From contig RKSB01000054.1 in assembly GCA_007571095.1 (NCBI GenBank), positions 1-16,593 on the forward strand: a stretch of DNA of 16,593 bases. Reading direction: 5' to 3'. Shown here piece after piece: positions 1 to 6,683 of this stretch (position 1 is the first letter of the stretch; every line of letters starts with the position of its first letter). The notes under the pieces are model-generated. The model worked only from the letters and a program-made list of their open reading frames with translations, made no database searches and was not told the origin of the DNA. Source of the stretch: K189A clade bacterium (lineage in GTDB: Bacteria > Pseudomonadota > Gammaproteobacteria > Pseudomonadales > Azotimanducaceae). The position numbers and the translations under genes are program-made.

Positions 1-85
1 GTCGAGTGAAGCTTGTCCACTTTTTCGTACAATGACTTCGGGCTGCCGTCGTTAAGCAGGCTGTCGTCACTTTGCCTGAGTCTTT
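1..85. repeat. Direct repeat copy 1, duplicated coaE 3' segment
   Basis: This segment matches 107-191 at 84 of 85 positions; the only difference I see is C at 61 against T at 167. On the minus strand it would code another copy of the CoaE segment around SDDSLLNDGSPKSLYEK, but it is one base out of phase with the coaE frame and lies after the stop apart from the last few codons. The repeat period is 106 bp. It starts at base 1 of the window, so its outer limit cannot be seen. Confidence 0.9.
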
Positions 86-687
86 TGTCGAGCCAGCTTA
101 AGGTATGTCGAGTGAAGCTTGTCCACTTTTTCGTACAATGACTTCGGGCTGCCGTCGTTAAGCAGGTTGTCGTCACTTTGCCTGAGTCTTTGTTCTCTGG
201 ACATCTGGGCGGCTATAATTCTTCGAGTCTGCTCTCGGCTGGCCTCATCCCTGCGGCTGGCTCTTTCGATTTGCAGTTCTTCGGGGGCGTCGACCACCAG
301 AACCCTGTCTACCGTCTTGCGTTGGCTGGTCTCAAGCAGCAGGGGTGAAACCAGAAGGACATAGTCTGAACAGGCCTGTTCGAGTTCGCTTTCAATACGG
401 TTTGCGATCAGAGGATGAAGCAGTTGCTCAAGCCAGTGCCGGGCGGACGGGTCGTTAAAAACGATGGTTCTCAGAGCACTTCGGTCGAGATGGCCGTCGG
501 TTCGAATGAGTTCCTGGCCGAAATATTCGCCAATCGTCTCCAGAGCAGGCTCGCCGGGAGCAACACAGGCACGAGATACAAGATCGGCATCGACAATCCA
601 GATTCCTTGTTCGGCAAGATAGTCGGAGACCAGGGTTTTACCGCTACCGATACCACCAGTCAGACCAACGGTGAAGGGTCGAGGCAT
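67..687 (-). CDS. coaE: Dephospho-CoA kinase
   Basis: Phosphorylates the ribose 3'-hydroxyl of dephospho-CoA with ATP, the last step of coenzyme A synthesis, in the cytosol. The 206-residue product has the usual family length. A P-loop (GLTGGIGSGKT) lies at residues 8-18 and is followed by the VDAD segment typical of CoaE. The C-terminal part reads SLYEKVDKLHSTYLKLARQK, also as expected. The ATG start at 685-687 places the P-loop correctly. It is the last gene of the minus-strand pilB-pilC-pilD-coaE run, an order known from Pseudomonas and relatives. Oddity: the DNA coding the C-terminal third-helix region (107-191) is repeated at 1-85, out of frame. The last residues (KTQAK) and the stop are therefore read from the duplicated DNA. 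The enzyme core is untouched, so function is probably kept. Confidence 0.95.
   Translation of the reverse strand: MPRPFTVGLTGGIGSGKTLVSDYLAEQGIWIVDADLVSRACVAPGEPALETIGEYFGQELIRTDGHLDRSALRTIVFNDPSARHWLEQLLHPLIANRIESELEQACSDYVLLVSPLLLETSQRKTVDRVLVVDAPEELQIERASRRDEASREQTRRIIAAQMSREQRLRQSDDNLLNDGSPKSLYEKVDKLHSTYLKLARQKTQAK
107..191. repeat. Direct repeat copy 2, within coaE
   Basis: This is the in-frame copy of the 85-bp repeat and codes the CoaE segment around SDDNLLNDGSPKSLYEK through LHST. The 21-bp stretch between the copies (86-106) codes YLKLARQ. If the sequence before base 1 repeats that stretch, this is a true 106-bp tandem duplication. Confidence 0.9.
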
Positions 688-759
688 GGAGTATAAGGAT
701 CAGAAATTCAAAAGCCTCTCATGGTAAATGACAGAATTTTGAGGCGCAACTGCCGGCAG

Positions 760-1536
760 CTAGAGGTTTTCAATGACAAGGTGCGACCAGAAAGCCAGCC
801 CGATCCAGGGTCCAAATGCCAGTGGTTCAGATGGTCGAAACCGCCCTTTGAGAAAGAGATAGCCGGCACAACACAGCCCTCCTGCCGCCGCCAACAGAAG
901 AATGTTGGGCAGTGCTGGCCAGCCAGCCCAGGCACCGGCGGCTGCAAACAGCTTGAGGTCGCCGTACCCCAGCCCCGGTTTGCCGGCAATTCGGTAAAAG
1001 CCCTGCAGTACCAGCCACAACATCAGATAACCCAGAGTCGCTCCAAGGATGGCTTCCGTAGGCTCGCAGAAAAGCCCCAAGGTGTTGACGATCAAGCCGA
1101 ACCAGAGTAGCGGCAGAGTCAGGAGGTCGGGCAGCCATTGATGGTCAAAGTCGATCAGCGCAGCCAACAACAGCCACCAGCCTGCCAGGGCGGTCAGTAA
1201 AGCCTGTAGCGGTGGCAACAGCCAGAAACTCAACAGAAGAATGGCGACGGCGGCTGCTTCAGGCCAGTAGCAGGTTCTTTGCAAAGCAGCCTGACAGCCA
1301 GAGCACAGGGTTTTGCGATTCCTGTAAAGCGACAGCAGCGACCCTCGGCTTCCAGTACAAGAATCGCTCGAACACCTGCTGGTCTGGGTAGCTTCATTCA
1401 GAGTCTGGGTTGCCAGCCTGCGGTAATTTTTTTCTATCGCTTTGGGTAGTCGAAAGGCCACCAGGCTGATCAGGGTTCCGGCTCCTCGGCCAATCAGAAC
1501 CATTGCAGCTACAAGGCCTGCCAGCCAGAAGCTCAT
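760..1536 (-). CDS. pilD: Type IV prepilin peptidase (leader peptidase), divergent N-terminal domain
   Basis: Inner-membrane aspartyl protease that cleaves prepilin leaders after glycine; in most family members it also N-methylates the new N-terminus. The two catalytic aspartates are visible: D129 in LIDFDHQWLPD and D193 in GLGYGDLKLF. Hydrophobic segments fill residues 92-227. The N-terminal GTLISLVAFRLP (20-31) replaces the usual GSFLNVVIYRLP. The cytoplasmic cysteine domain is degenerate: C55-x4-C60 and C78-x2-C81 instead of two CxxC pairs, and the conserved ENIP and RYP stretches are gone. At 258 residues it is shorter than the usual roughly 290. Its ATG overlaps the pilC stop by one base (TGATG, 1534-1538), which suggests translational coupling. 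The expected substrates are the two prepilins encoded at 4604-5438. Confidence 0.93.
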   Translation of the reverse strand: MSFWLAGLVAAMVLIGRGAGTLISLVAFRLPKAIEKNYRRLATQTLNEATQTSRCSSDSCTGSRGSLLSLYRNRKTLCSGCQAALQRTCYWPEAAAVAILLLSFWLLPPLQALLTALAGWWLLLAALIDFDHQWLPDLLTLPLLWFGLIVNTLGLFCEPTEAILGATLGYLMLWLVLQGFYRIAGKPGLGYGDLKLFAAAGAWAGWPALPNILLLAAAGGLCCAGYLFLKGRFRPSEPLAFGPWIGLAFWSHLVIENL

Positions 1537-2699
1537 CAGAAATGACCGCCGAAGACACCCCCGAGGCTAAAAACGGGCAGGTAAACGGCTATGATCAGGG
1601 CACCCGTCAAAACGGCCAGAATACACATGGTCAGAGGCTCAAGCAGGCTGACCAGCCGTTTGGTTTTGGTCGCAACCTCGGCTTCGTAATACTCGGCAAT
1701 CTTGCTCAGCATGTCGCTTAAGGCACCGGTTTCTTCGCCCAGAGCAACGGACTGCAAAAGCATCGGCGGAAACGCCTGAGCACTCCGCATGGCAAGGTGC
1801 AGGCTCTGGCCGTCTATCAGCTTGTCTATGACCTGTTGAATAGCCCGGTCATAGAAGCTGTTTCCGCTGTCGTTGGCCAGAGTTTCAAGGCTGGCGATCA
1901 GGGAATTGCCGGCTTCAAAGGAGATGACCAGAGTGTGAATGTACCTGGTCAGTATGCTTTTTCGTATCAAGCCCCCAAACAGTGGCAGCCGCAGGACCAG
2001 CGAGTCGATTTTCAATTTGAACGGGCGAATCCTCTTATAGGCCGAATGAAACCCCGCCGTCCCCAGACCGAGAATGAGCAGAGTCTCCAGCCACCAGGCC
2101 TGAGCGACTTCGGAAAGCATGACGACCGCCTGCGTAAAGGCCGGCAGTTCGGCCCCAAAATTACTGAACAGGGTTTCAAATCGGGGAATGATGTTGACCA
2201 GCATCAGACCAGTGACGACAAGGGCTGTGATCATGACGATGCTCGGGTAGGTCAAGGCCGACCAGACCTGTTTTTTCAGGCTGGCTGACCCTTCTCGATA
2301 GCGGGCAATCTTGATCAGCATCTCGTCGAGTCTGCCGGTTTGTTCGCCGACGGCAACCAGATTGCAAAGCAGAGGGTCAAATTCTCGCGAACGGTTGCTG
2401 AGTGCCTGGCTCAAGCTGTGGCCTTCGACCAGATCCTGGCGAATGACTTCCAGCAGCTGCTTAAGCGGCTTTCTGCCGGCTCCTTTTATCAGCAGGTCAA
2501 AGGCCGATACCAGAGGTATGCCAGCCTTGATGATACCGGCCAGTTGGGTAATCAAGTGAGTCGCAGCATCGGCTTTTATTCGTGCGTGATTTTTTGCACT
2601 TCGGGTTGTGCGGCCTCGGCGATTGCGAAGAAGCTGTCGAACGGCTTCAATGTCGGCGGTCCGGTTCGAAGAATCGACTGTTTTCCGGAAAGCCTTCAC
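1536..2699 (-). CDS. pilC: Type IV pilus inner-membrane platform protein (type II secretion F family)
   Basis: Polytopic inner-membrane protein that couples the cytoplasmic pilus ATPases to pilin insertion. Two repeated T2SF domains are recognisable. The first runs from about residue 48 (LITQLAGIIKAGIPLVSAF) to a membrane segment near 160. The second starts near ILTRYIHTLVISFEAGNSL and ends with the C-terminal hydrophobic stretch LLEPLTMCILAVLTGALIIAV. GEQTGRLDEML and GEETGALSDML are the matching family motifs of the two halves. At 387 residues it is slightly shorter than the usual roughly 405, the difference being at the N-terminus. The start is a GTG at 2697-2699; the ATG overlapping the pilB stop (2723-2725) is in another frame and gives only nine codons. 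The N-terminal boundary is therefore uncertain. Confidence 0.93.
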   Translation of the reverse strand: MKAFRKTVDSSNRTADIEAVRQLLRNRRGRTTRSAKNHARIKADAATHLITQLAGIIKAGIPLVSAFDLLIKGAGRKPLKQLLEVIRQDLVEGHSLSQALSNRSREFDPLLCNLVAVGEQTGRLDEMLIKIARYREGSASLKKQVWSALTYPSIVMITALVVTGLMLVNIIPRFETLFSNFGAELPAFTQAVVMLSEVAQAWWLETLLILGLGTAGFHSAYKRIRPFKLKIDSLVLRLPLFGGLIRKSILTRYIHTLVISFEAGNSLIASLETLANDSGNSFYDRAIQQVIDKLIDGQSLHLAMRSAQAFPPMLLQSVALGEETGALSDMLSKIAEYYEAEVATKTKRLVSLLEPLTMCILAVLTGALIIAVYLPVFSLGGVFGGHF

Positions 2700-2724
2700 G
2701 ACAGGGTTCTTTTGCAGGACGGCA

Positions 2725-4461
2725 TCAGATCACTCGATTAATTTCAGCGAGGCTGGTGATGCCGCTCATCACCTTGTTGAGGGCATGAGTTCTCAGCAGC
2801 CTGAATCCCTGCTCTGAAGCCAGGTCAAGCAGCTCTCGGCTGTTGGCTCGCCCCGTCAGTAATCCGGCCAGTTCAGGCGTTATGACCAGAGTTTCGTAGA
2901 TGCCTGTTCGACCGCGATAGCCGCCGATACAGAGTTCGCACCCTACAGCCTCAAACAGCAGACCGTCTTCGCTTGCATTTGAAGCAAGGCCTTGATCAAG
3001 CAGGGCTTGCCGAGGCAGCTGTTGGAGCGTCTTGCAGTGTGAACACAGTTTGCGTACCAGCCGCTGGGCAATAATCAGTGAAACCGCAGTGGCGATGTTA
3101 AAGTTGCTGATGCCGAGATGGGCCAGTCGATCCAGCGTTTCAACGGCACTGTTGGTATGCAGGGTCGAGAGTACACGGTGCCCCGTCTGGACTGCTCGAA
3201 CGGCGATTTCTGCGGTTTCCAGGTCACGAATTTCGCCGACCATCAGAATGTCCGGGTCCTGCCGCAGCAGGGCTCTCAGGGCGACCGAAAAACTCAGGCC
3301 GCTTCGGTTGTTGATTTGTAGCTGGTTGATGCCGGTCAGGCTCAGTTCTGGCGGATCTTCGGCGGTGGCGATATTGACGCTCGGGTGATTGAGTCTGTTG
3401 AGCCCCGTGTAGAGGGTGATGGTCTTGCCCGAGCCGGTCGGCCCGGTAATCAGAATCATTCCCTGCGGTTTTTTGAGCGCATTCAGATAGATTGCAAGCT
3501 GGTCGTCTTCAAACCCAAGCTGTTCGGGTTGCAGGTCGTGATTCATCGAATTGAATAACCGCAGGACGACCTTTTCGCCCCACAGGGTGGGCAGGGTGCT
3601 GACTCGAAAATCAAGCGTTTTTTTATCGGCTGATCGAATTTGAATGCGGCCGTCCTGAGGCAACCGCCGTTCGGCGATATCCAGCCCCGCCATCACCTTC
3701 AACCGAGAGGCCAGCCGTAGCCCCAGATCGCCTGATGGTGAGGCAATTTGATAAAGGATGCCGTCTGTTCGAAAACGTATGCGATAGCTGTTCTCATAAG
3801 GTTCAAAATGAATGTCAGAGGCCTTGCCTTGAACGGCCCTGGTCAGTATTGAATCGACAAAGGCGACGACCGAGTTCTCGTCGTCGGAACAGGCTCCGTT
3901 GGCAGCCCCTTGTGCAGGCCTTGTCGCCGAAAGATTGAGATTTTTCGAGATCAGTTGATCGATCAGTTCGGCCAGCGAGTCGTATTCGGCAACCCACAGC
4001 GAAACGCCGACATCAAAGCGAAAACCTATGTCGTTGATGGTCGGGTTGGTCGGATCAGCCACCGCCAGCATCAGCGAATTGTCATCCTGTTGCAGCGGCA
4101 GTATCTGGCTGTCCCTGACCAGTTCAGGGTCGATTCTGTCAAGCAGTTGCCGGGCCTTCTCCAGAGACACTTCCGTTGAGTCAAGCAGGGGCATCGCAAA
4201 ATCCTCGCTCAGGCTTTGGGCGAGAAGCTCGGGCGGAATCAGCCGCTCTCGAATGAGATAGCCGACAAAAGTCATTTGCTCTCGCTGGCTGTTGCTCTGT
4301 GCCTTGACCGCGGTTTCTTTTTTCAGCAAACCCTTGGCGACCATTCGCCGGGCAATGTTGTGAAGCGAGCGGCTGGCAGGCTGTTCAGGCGAGTTGGGCA
4401 AGGGCTCAGGAAAAAAAGATAAAACCTGCCTGTATGGTAGGGGAGGGGGACTTTTTATCAC
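2725..4461 (-). CDS. pilB: Type IV pilus assembly ATPase
   Basis: Cytoplasmic hexameric ATPase that powers pilus extension. The 578-residue product shows, in order: an N-terminal MshEN-type domain (about 30-170, starting at IARRMVAKGLL), the motor core with Walker A GPTGSGKT (340-347), the Walker B region DILMVGEIRD (404-413), the His box around STLHTN (432-437), and a tetracysteine zinc site (C473, C476, C508, C511). The zinc site is characteristic of PilB/GspE rather than the retraction ATPase PilT. The segment usually written EDPVE reads EDPPE here. The start is a GTG at 4459-4461 inside an 11-bp tandem repeat; the first 30 proline-rich residues are not conserved, so a later start is possible. 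It heads the pilBCD-coaE run and is divergent from the prepilin genes. Confidence 0.94.
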   Translation of the reverse strand: MIKSPPPLPYRQVLSFFPEPLPNSPEQPASRSLHNIARRMVAKGLLKKETAVKAQSNSQREQMTFVGYLIRERLIPPELLAQSLSEDFAMPLLDSTEVSLEKARQLLDRIDPELVRDSQILPLQQDDNSLMLAVADPTNPTINDIGFRFDVGVSLWVAEYDSLAELIDQLISKNLNLSATRPAQGAANGACSDDENSVVAFVDSILTRAVQGKASDIHFEPYENSYRIRFRTDGILYQIASPSGDLGLRLASRLKVMAGLDIAERRLPQDGRIQIRSADKKTLDFRVSTLPTLWGEKVVLRLFNSMNHDLQPEQLGFEDDQLAIYLNALKKPQGMILITGPTGSGKTITLYTGLNRLNHPSVNIATAEDPPELSLTGINQLQINNRSGLSFSVALRALLRQDPDILMVGEIRDLETAEIAVRAVQTGHRVLSTLHTNSAVETLDRLAHLGISNFNIATAVSLIIAQRLVRKLCSHCKTLQQLPRQALLDQGLASNASEDGLLFEAVGCELCIGGYRGRTGIYETLVITPELAGLLTGRANSRELLDLASEQGFRLLRTHALNKVMSGITSLAEINRVI

Positions 4462-4476
4462 CGCCTTATCACCGCC
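4455..4476. repeat. Two tandem 11-bp units over the pilB start
   Basis: The 11-mer ttatcaccgcc occurs twice without a gap (4455-4465 and 4466-4476). Each copy holds a GTG on the minus strand, 11 nt apart and therefore in different frames. Only the inner one opens pilB; the outer one meets a TGA after four codons. Confidence 0.85.
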
Positions 4477-4477
4477 G

Positions 4478-4500
4478 AAAGAGGGTTATTCAGCCTCTTT
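4478..4500. promoter_or_regulatory. Inverted repeat in the pilB leader
   Basis: aaagagg (4478-4484) and cctcttt (4494-4500) form a perfect 7-bp inverted repeat with a 9-nt loop. It lies just upstream of the pilB start, in the region between pilB and the prepilin genes. It could be an RNA hairpin in the pilB leader or an operator; it has no T-run on the plus-strand side and is not a convincing terminator. Confidence 0.4.
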
Positions 4501-4549
4501 GTGCTGTAAGAAAATCGCTCGTCTTTTCTCCACGCCTCAAGCTTGTCTA

Positions 4550-4555
4550 TATAAT
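4550..4555 (+). promoter_or_regulatory. Probable sigma-70 -10 box of the prepilin genes
   Basis: A perfect TATAAT lies 48 bp before the first prepilin ATG. No good -35 hexamer is seen 16-18 bp upstream, so an activator or an alternative arrangement is likely. The surrounding stretch (tctatataat) is nearly symmetric and also offers TATATA on the minus strand towards pilB, so the same site may serve divergent transcription. Confidence 0.45.
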
Positions 4556-4603
4556 GGAATTCGGTTTATAAAAAGGCCATTTTGTGTGAGTGGCCACGCA
4601 CTT

Positions 4604-5053
4604 ATGACTCAGTCGGCTTCACGTTACAAGGGCTTTACTCTGCTTGAACTCATGGTGGTGATTGCCATCATAGGTATTCTGGCTTCAATCAGCGCGCCAA
4701 TTTTTCGCGACTACATTGCCAACGCCAATATGGTCAAGGTCAGCCAGCATTACCTCTATGCGGCCAGGTTTGCCGAATCCGAGCTTCGCCGCCTGCAGGC
4801 ACAGGCTGTGCTATCCTCAAACCAGTCTCTGGCCGATCTTTTGCCGAGCGAAGAGGAATTTATCGACCAGTTGAATGGACAGGGAGCCAAAGCCCCCGGC
4901 GGTGGTCCTGCCTATGCACCCGAGAGTGGTGACGGCGGCGTGATCGGCATAGAAGTCACAGGCGAGGGTACCGGTTTGATCATTCGGGTTCACCGCCCGG
5001 CCTATCATGAACTTGAAGCAGCCAGCCGTGTTATTTCTTACGAGGATCTCTAG
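4604..5053 (+). CDS. Type IV prepilin at the pilA position
   Basis: Pilin-like protein of 149 residues. The class III leader MTQSASRYKG ends in Lys-Gly; the mature protein would begin FTLLE, with the required Glu at +5 (E15), followed by the hydrophobic helix MVVIAIIGILASISAPIF. The ATG at 4604 gives a normal 10-residue leader, although the frame is open back to 4394. The globular part has no cysteine, so the C-terminal disulfide loop of many PilA major pilins is absent. Its position, divergent from pilB and followed by tRNA-Thr and nadC, is that of pilA in Pseudomonas. It could be the major pilin or a PilA-type minor pilin; the sequence does not decide. Its 3' end overlaps the next prepilin gene by 47 nt. 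The presumed processing enzyme is the neighbouring PilD. Confidence 0.88.
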   Translation: MTQSASRYKGFTLLELMVVIAIIGILASISAPIFRDYIANANMVKVSQHYLYAARFAESELRRLQAQAVLSSNQSLADLLPSEEEFIDQLNGQGAKAPGGGPAYAPESGDGGVIGIEVTGEGTGLIIRVHRPAYHELEAASRVISYEDL

Positions 5054-5438
5054 CCGCCACCGGCCCGCTCCGCTTCAGGCCGGCTTCACCCTGATCGAAC
5101 TCATGGCAGTGGTTTTGCTGCTGGGTATACTCGCCAGCATTGCGTTACCGACCTATCAGGGTTATCAGAACAATGCCGCTCGTCTGTCGTTGCTTCAGAG
5201 CATCGCCAGCATGCACGTTTTTCAGGAGGACTACCGAATGAGACACGGACGTTACGGGGGCGGTATTTACGACCGAACCAACCCGCAGGCACCGGTGACC
5301 ACTCTGACTCAGGCGATTGGCTGGCAGCCGCTCGGCGAGGCTTCCGGTGATGCCGTTTACGTGGTGACCGCAGATACCGATGACTACACAGTGACCGCCA
5401 CTCGAAAGGGTGTTCGGGTCAGTAAAACTTTTCCTTAA
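5007..5438 (+). CDS. Second type IV prepilin (minor-pilin-like)
   Basis: A 143-residue protein with the prepilin signature GFTLIELMAVVLLLGILASIALPTYQ: cleavage after G26, F27 as mature residue 1, E31 as the +5 glutamate. The C-terminal half, with DAVYVVTADTDDYTVTATRKG, resembles PilE-type minor pilins. There is no cysteine. The ATG at 5007 lies 47 nt inside the upstream prepilin gene in another frame and gives a long 26-residue leader; a GTG at 5028 would shorten it to 19. The overlap implies coupled translation of the two prepilins. In Pseudomonas the stretch between pilA and tRNA-Thr holds accessory pilin genes, and this gene occupies the matching place. Confidence 0.85.
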   Translation: MNLKQPAVLFLTRISSRHRPAPLQAGFTLIELMAVVLLLGILASIALPTYQGYQNNAARLSLLQSIASMHVFQEDYRMRHGRYGGGIYDRTNPQAPVTTLTQAIGWQPLGEASGDAVYVVTADTDDYTVTATRKGVRVSKTFP

Positions 5439-5479
5439 GAGGCATTCGTTCGGAGTTAGAATTGAGGCGGTGCCATACC

Positions 5480-5552
<73 letters not shown>

Positions 5553-5618
5553 TTGGCAGTCGAGCGGTTATTCAGAGACATTATTAGTCTAAAAAATTCT
5601 TTGGAATTAAATATTTAA

Positions 5619-5795
5619 ATGATTTTCTTAAATCAGAAACAGAATATTCTTAATCACCTGAATAATCCCAAAAAAAGACGGCGTGAAGGCAATCAAAAAC
5701 ATGTCTGGCAAAGTTCGGGCCCCAGGCAATCGAACCCTGACCTGCTCGGAAGAGGAATTGATTTTTCTTTTCAAGGATGTTCTACGAGCGAATAA
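5619..5795 (+). pseudogene. Probable 5' part of the methyltransferase gene, cut off by TAA
   Basis: A 58-codon frame opens with ATG at 5619 directly after a stop and ends at TAA 5793-5795. It is in the same frame as the methyltransferase that follows. After the TAA the frame continues without a break as KIELSTITNNIINGDFFDV into the methyltransferase; the GD-containing lead-in to the DPPY motif is what these enzymes normally carry. No ATG, GTG or TTG lies between this TAA and the GTG at 5850. The simplest reading is that 5619-6683 was one gene of about 354 residues and that the TAA is a later nonsense change or small rearrangement. I do not recognise the 58-residue segment itself with certainty. 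Confidence 0.5.
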
Positions 5796-5849
5796 AAAAT
5801 CGAGCTATCGACAATTACCAACAATATAATTAATGGTGATTTTTTTGAC

Positions 5850-6683
5850 GTGAGTAAAAAGCTACCCAATCATTTTGTTGATTTACTTTTCCTGGACCCC
5901 CCCTACAATCTCTCAAAGAACTATAACGGATCTCTTTTCAAGCAGAAAAGCGATGCTTCTTATACAGATTGGTTTCGTAATATTCTGAAATGCGTTCAGC
6001 CGCTTTTGAAGCCGAATGCCACAATTTATGTTTGCGCCGATTGGGCCACATCAGCTTTGATAGCCCCTATTCTTGGTGAATTTTTTAATGTTCAAAATCG
6101 GATTACCTGGGAGCGTGAAAAAGGCAGAGGCGCGAAAAGGAACTGGAAAAATAACACTGAAGATATCTGGTTTTGTACAAAGTCTGATGAGTATTATTTT
6201 GATGTTGAGTCCGTGAAGCTAAAACGGAGAGTTATTGCTCCTTACAAGAAGGGCGGTGTTCCGAAAGACTGGAAAGTAGAGAGTGGGGAAAAATTTCGGA
6301 TTACCCATCCTTCAAACATATGGACTGACATATCTGTTCCATTTTGGTCAATGCCTGAAAATACTGATCACCCTACACAAAAGCCGGAAAAACTTTTGGC
6401 AAAACTCATTCTTGCGAGCTGCCCGGAAAGTGGATTTGTTTTTGATCCGTTTCTCGGAAGCGGAACCAGTTCTGTCGTTGCTCAAAAACTGGGTCGACTT
6501 TATAGCGGCATTGAAATTGACAAAACATACTGTTGTTGGGCTAAAAAAAGGCTGAACCTGGCCAAAAATGACAATAGCATTCAAGGCTATTCGGGCGGGG
6601 TTTTTTGGGAACGTAATTCTCAAGACCATAAAACGGAGAAGAAAAACCTTGGCAATAAAGAGCAGGGGTTACTGTTAGAGTGA
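5850..6683 (+). CDS. Type II DNA adenine-N6 methyltransferase (beta class), 5' end disrupted
   Basis: S-adenosylmethionine-dependent DNA methyltransferase of a type II restriction-modification pair. The catalytic motif IV DPPY is at residues 16-19 of this 277-residue frame, then a target-recognition region with WEREKGRGAKRNWKNN, motif X HPTQKPEKL (174-182) and the cofactor motif I DPFLGSGT (199-206). The order IV-target region-X-I is that of the beta group, and DPPY favours N6-adenine. From the GTG at 5850 the protein starts only 15 residues before motif IV. The conserved lead-in IINGDFFD lies upstream in the same frame, so this start is probably an artefact of the TAA at 5793. Residual activity by internal initiation cannot be excluded. 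The DNA is much richer in AT than the flanking genes. The TGA stop overlaps the endonuclease GTG start. The recognition sequence cannot be told. Confidence 0.85.
   Translation: MSKKLPNHFVDLLFLDPPYNLSKNYNGSLFKQKSDASYTDWFRNILKCVQPLLKPNATIYVCADWATSALIAPILGEFFNVQNRITWEREKGRGAKRNWKNNTEDIWFCTKSDEYYFDVESVKLKRRVIAPYKKGGVPKDWKVESGEKFRITHPSNIWTDISVPFWSMPENTDHPTQKPEKLLAKLILASCPESGFVFDPFLGSGTSSVVAQKLGRLYSGIEIDKTYCCWAKKRLNLAKNDNSIQGYSGGVFWERNSQDHKTEKKNLGNKEQGLLLE

Noticed and set aside
4394..4603. N-terminal extension of the first prepilin frame back to 4394.
   Set aside because: It runs over the pilB start and the promoter region and would put 80 residues before the cleavage site; the ATG at 4604 gives a normal leader.
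4591..4604. Possible sigma-54 element (tggccacgca) before the first prepilin.
   Set aside because: The GC element with correct spacing is missing and the site abuts the start codon, leaving no room for a transcript start and ribosome site.
5611..5650. Short AT-rich palindromes (atttaaat, agaatattct) as operators of the restriction-modification system.
   Set aside because: Such palindromes are expected by chance in AT-rich DNA, and no regulator gene accompanies them.
5714..5748. On the minus strand a tRNA-like T arm (ggttcgatt between near-complementary flanks), possibly an attachment-site remnant.
   Set aside because: The T stem has a mismatch, no matching acceptor 5' strand or other arms lie nearby, and the stretch sits inside an open frame that runs in phase with the methyltransferase. 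Chance resemblance is more likely.
5553..5849. A small controller (C) protein gene ahead of the methyltransferase.
   Set aside because: The only sizeable frame (5619-5795) has no visible helix-turn-helix pattern and is in phase with the methyltransferase, so it is better read as that gene's 5' part.
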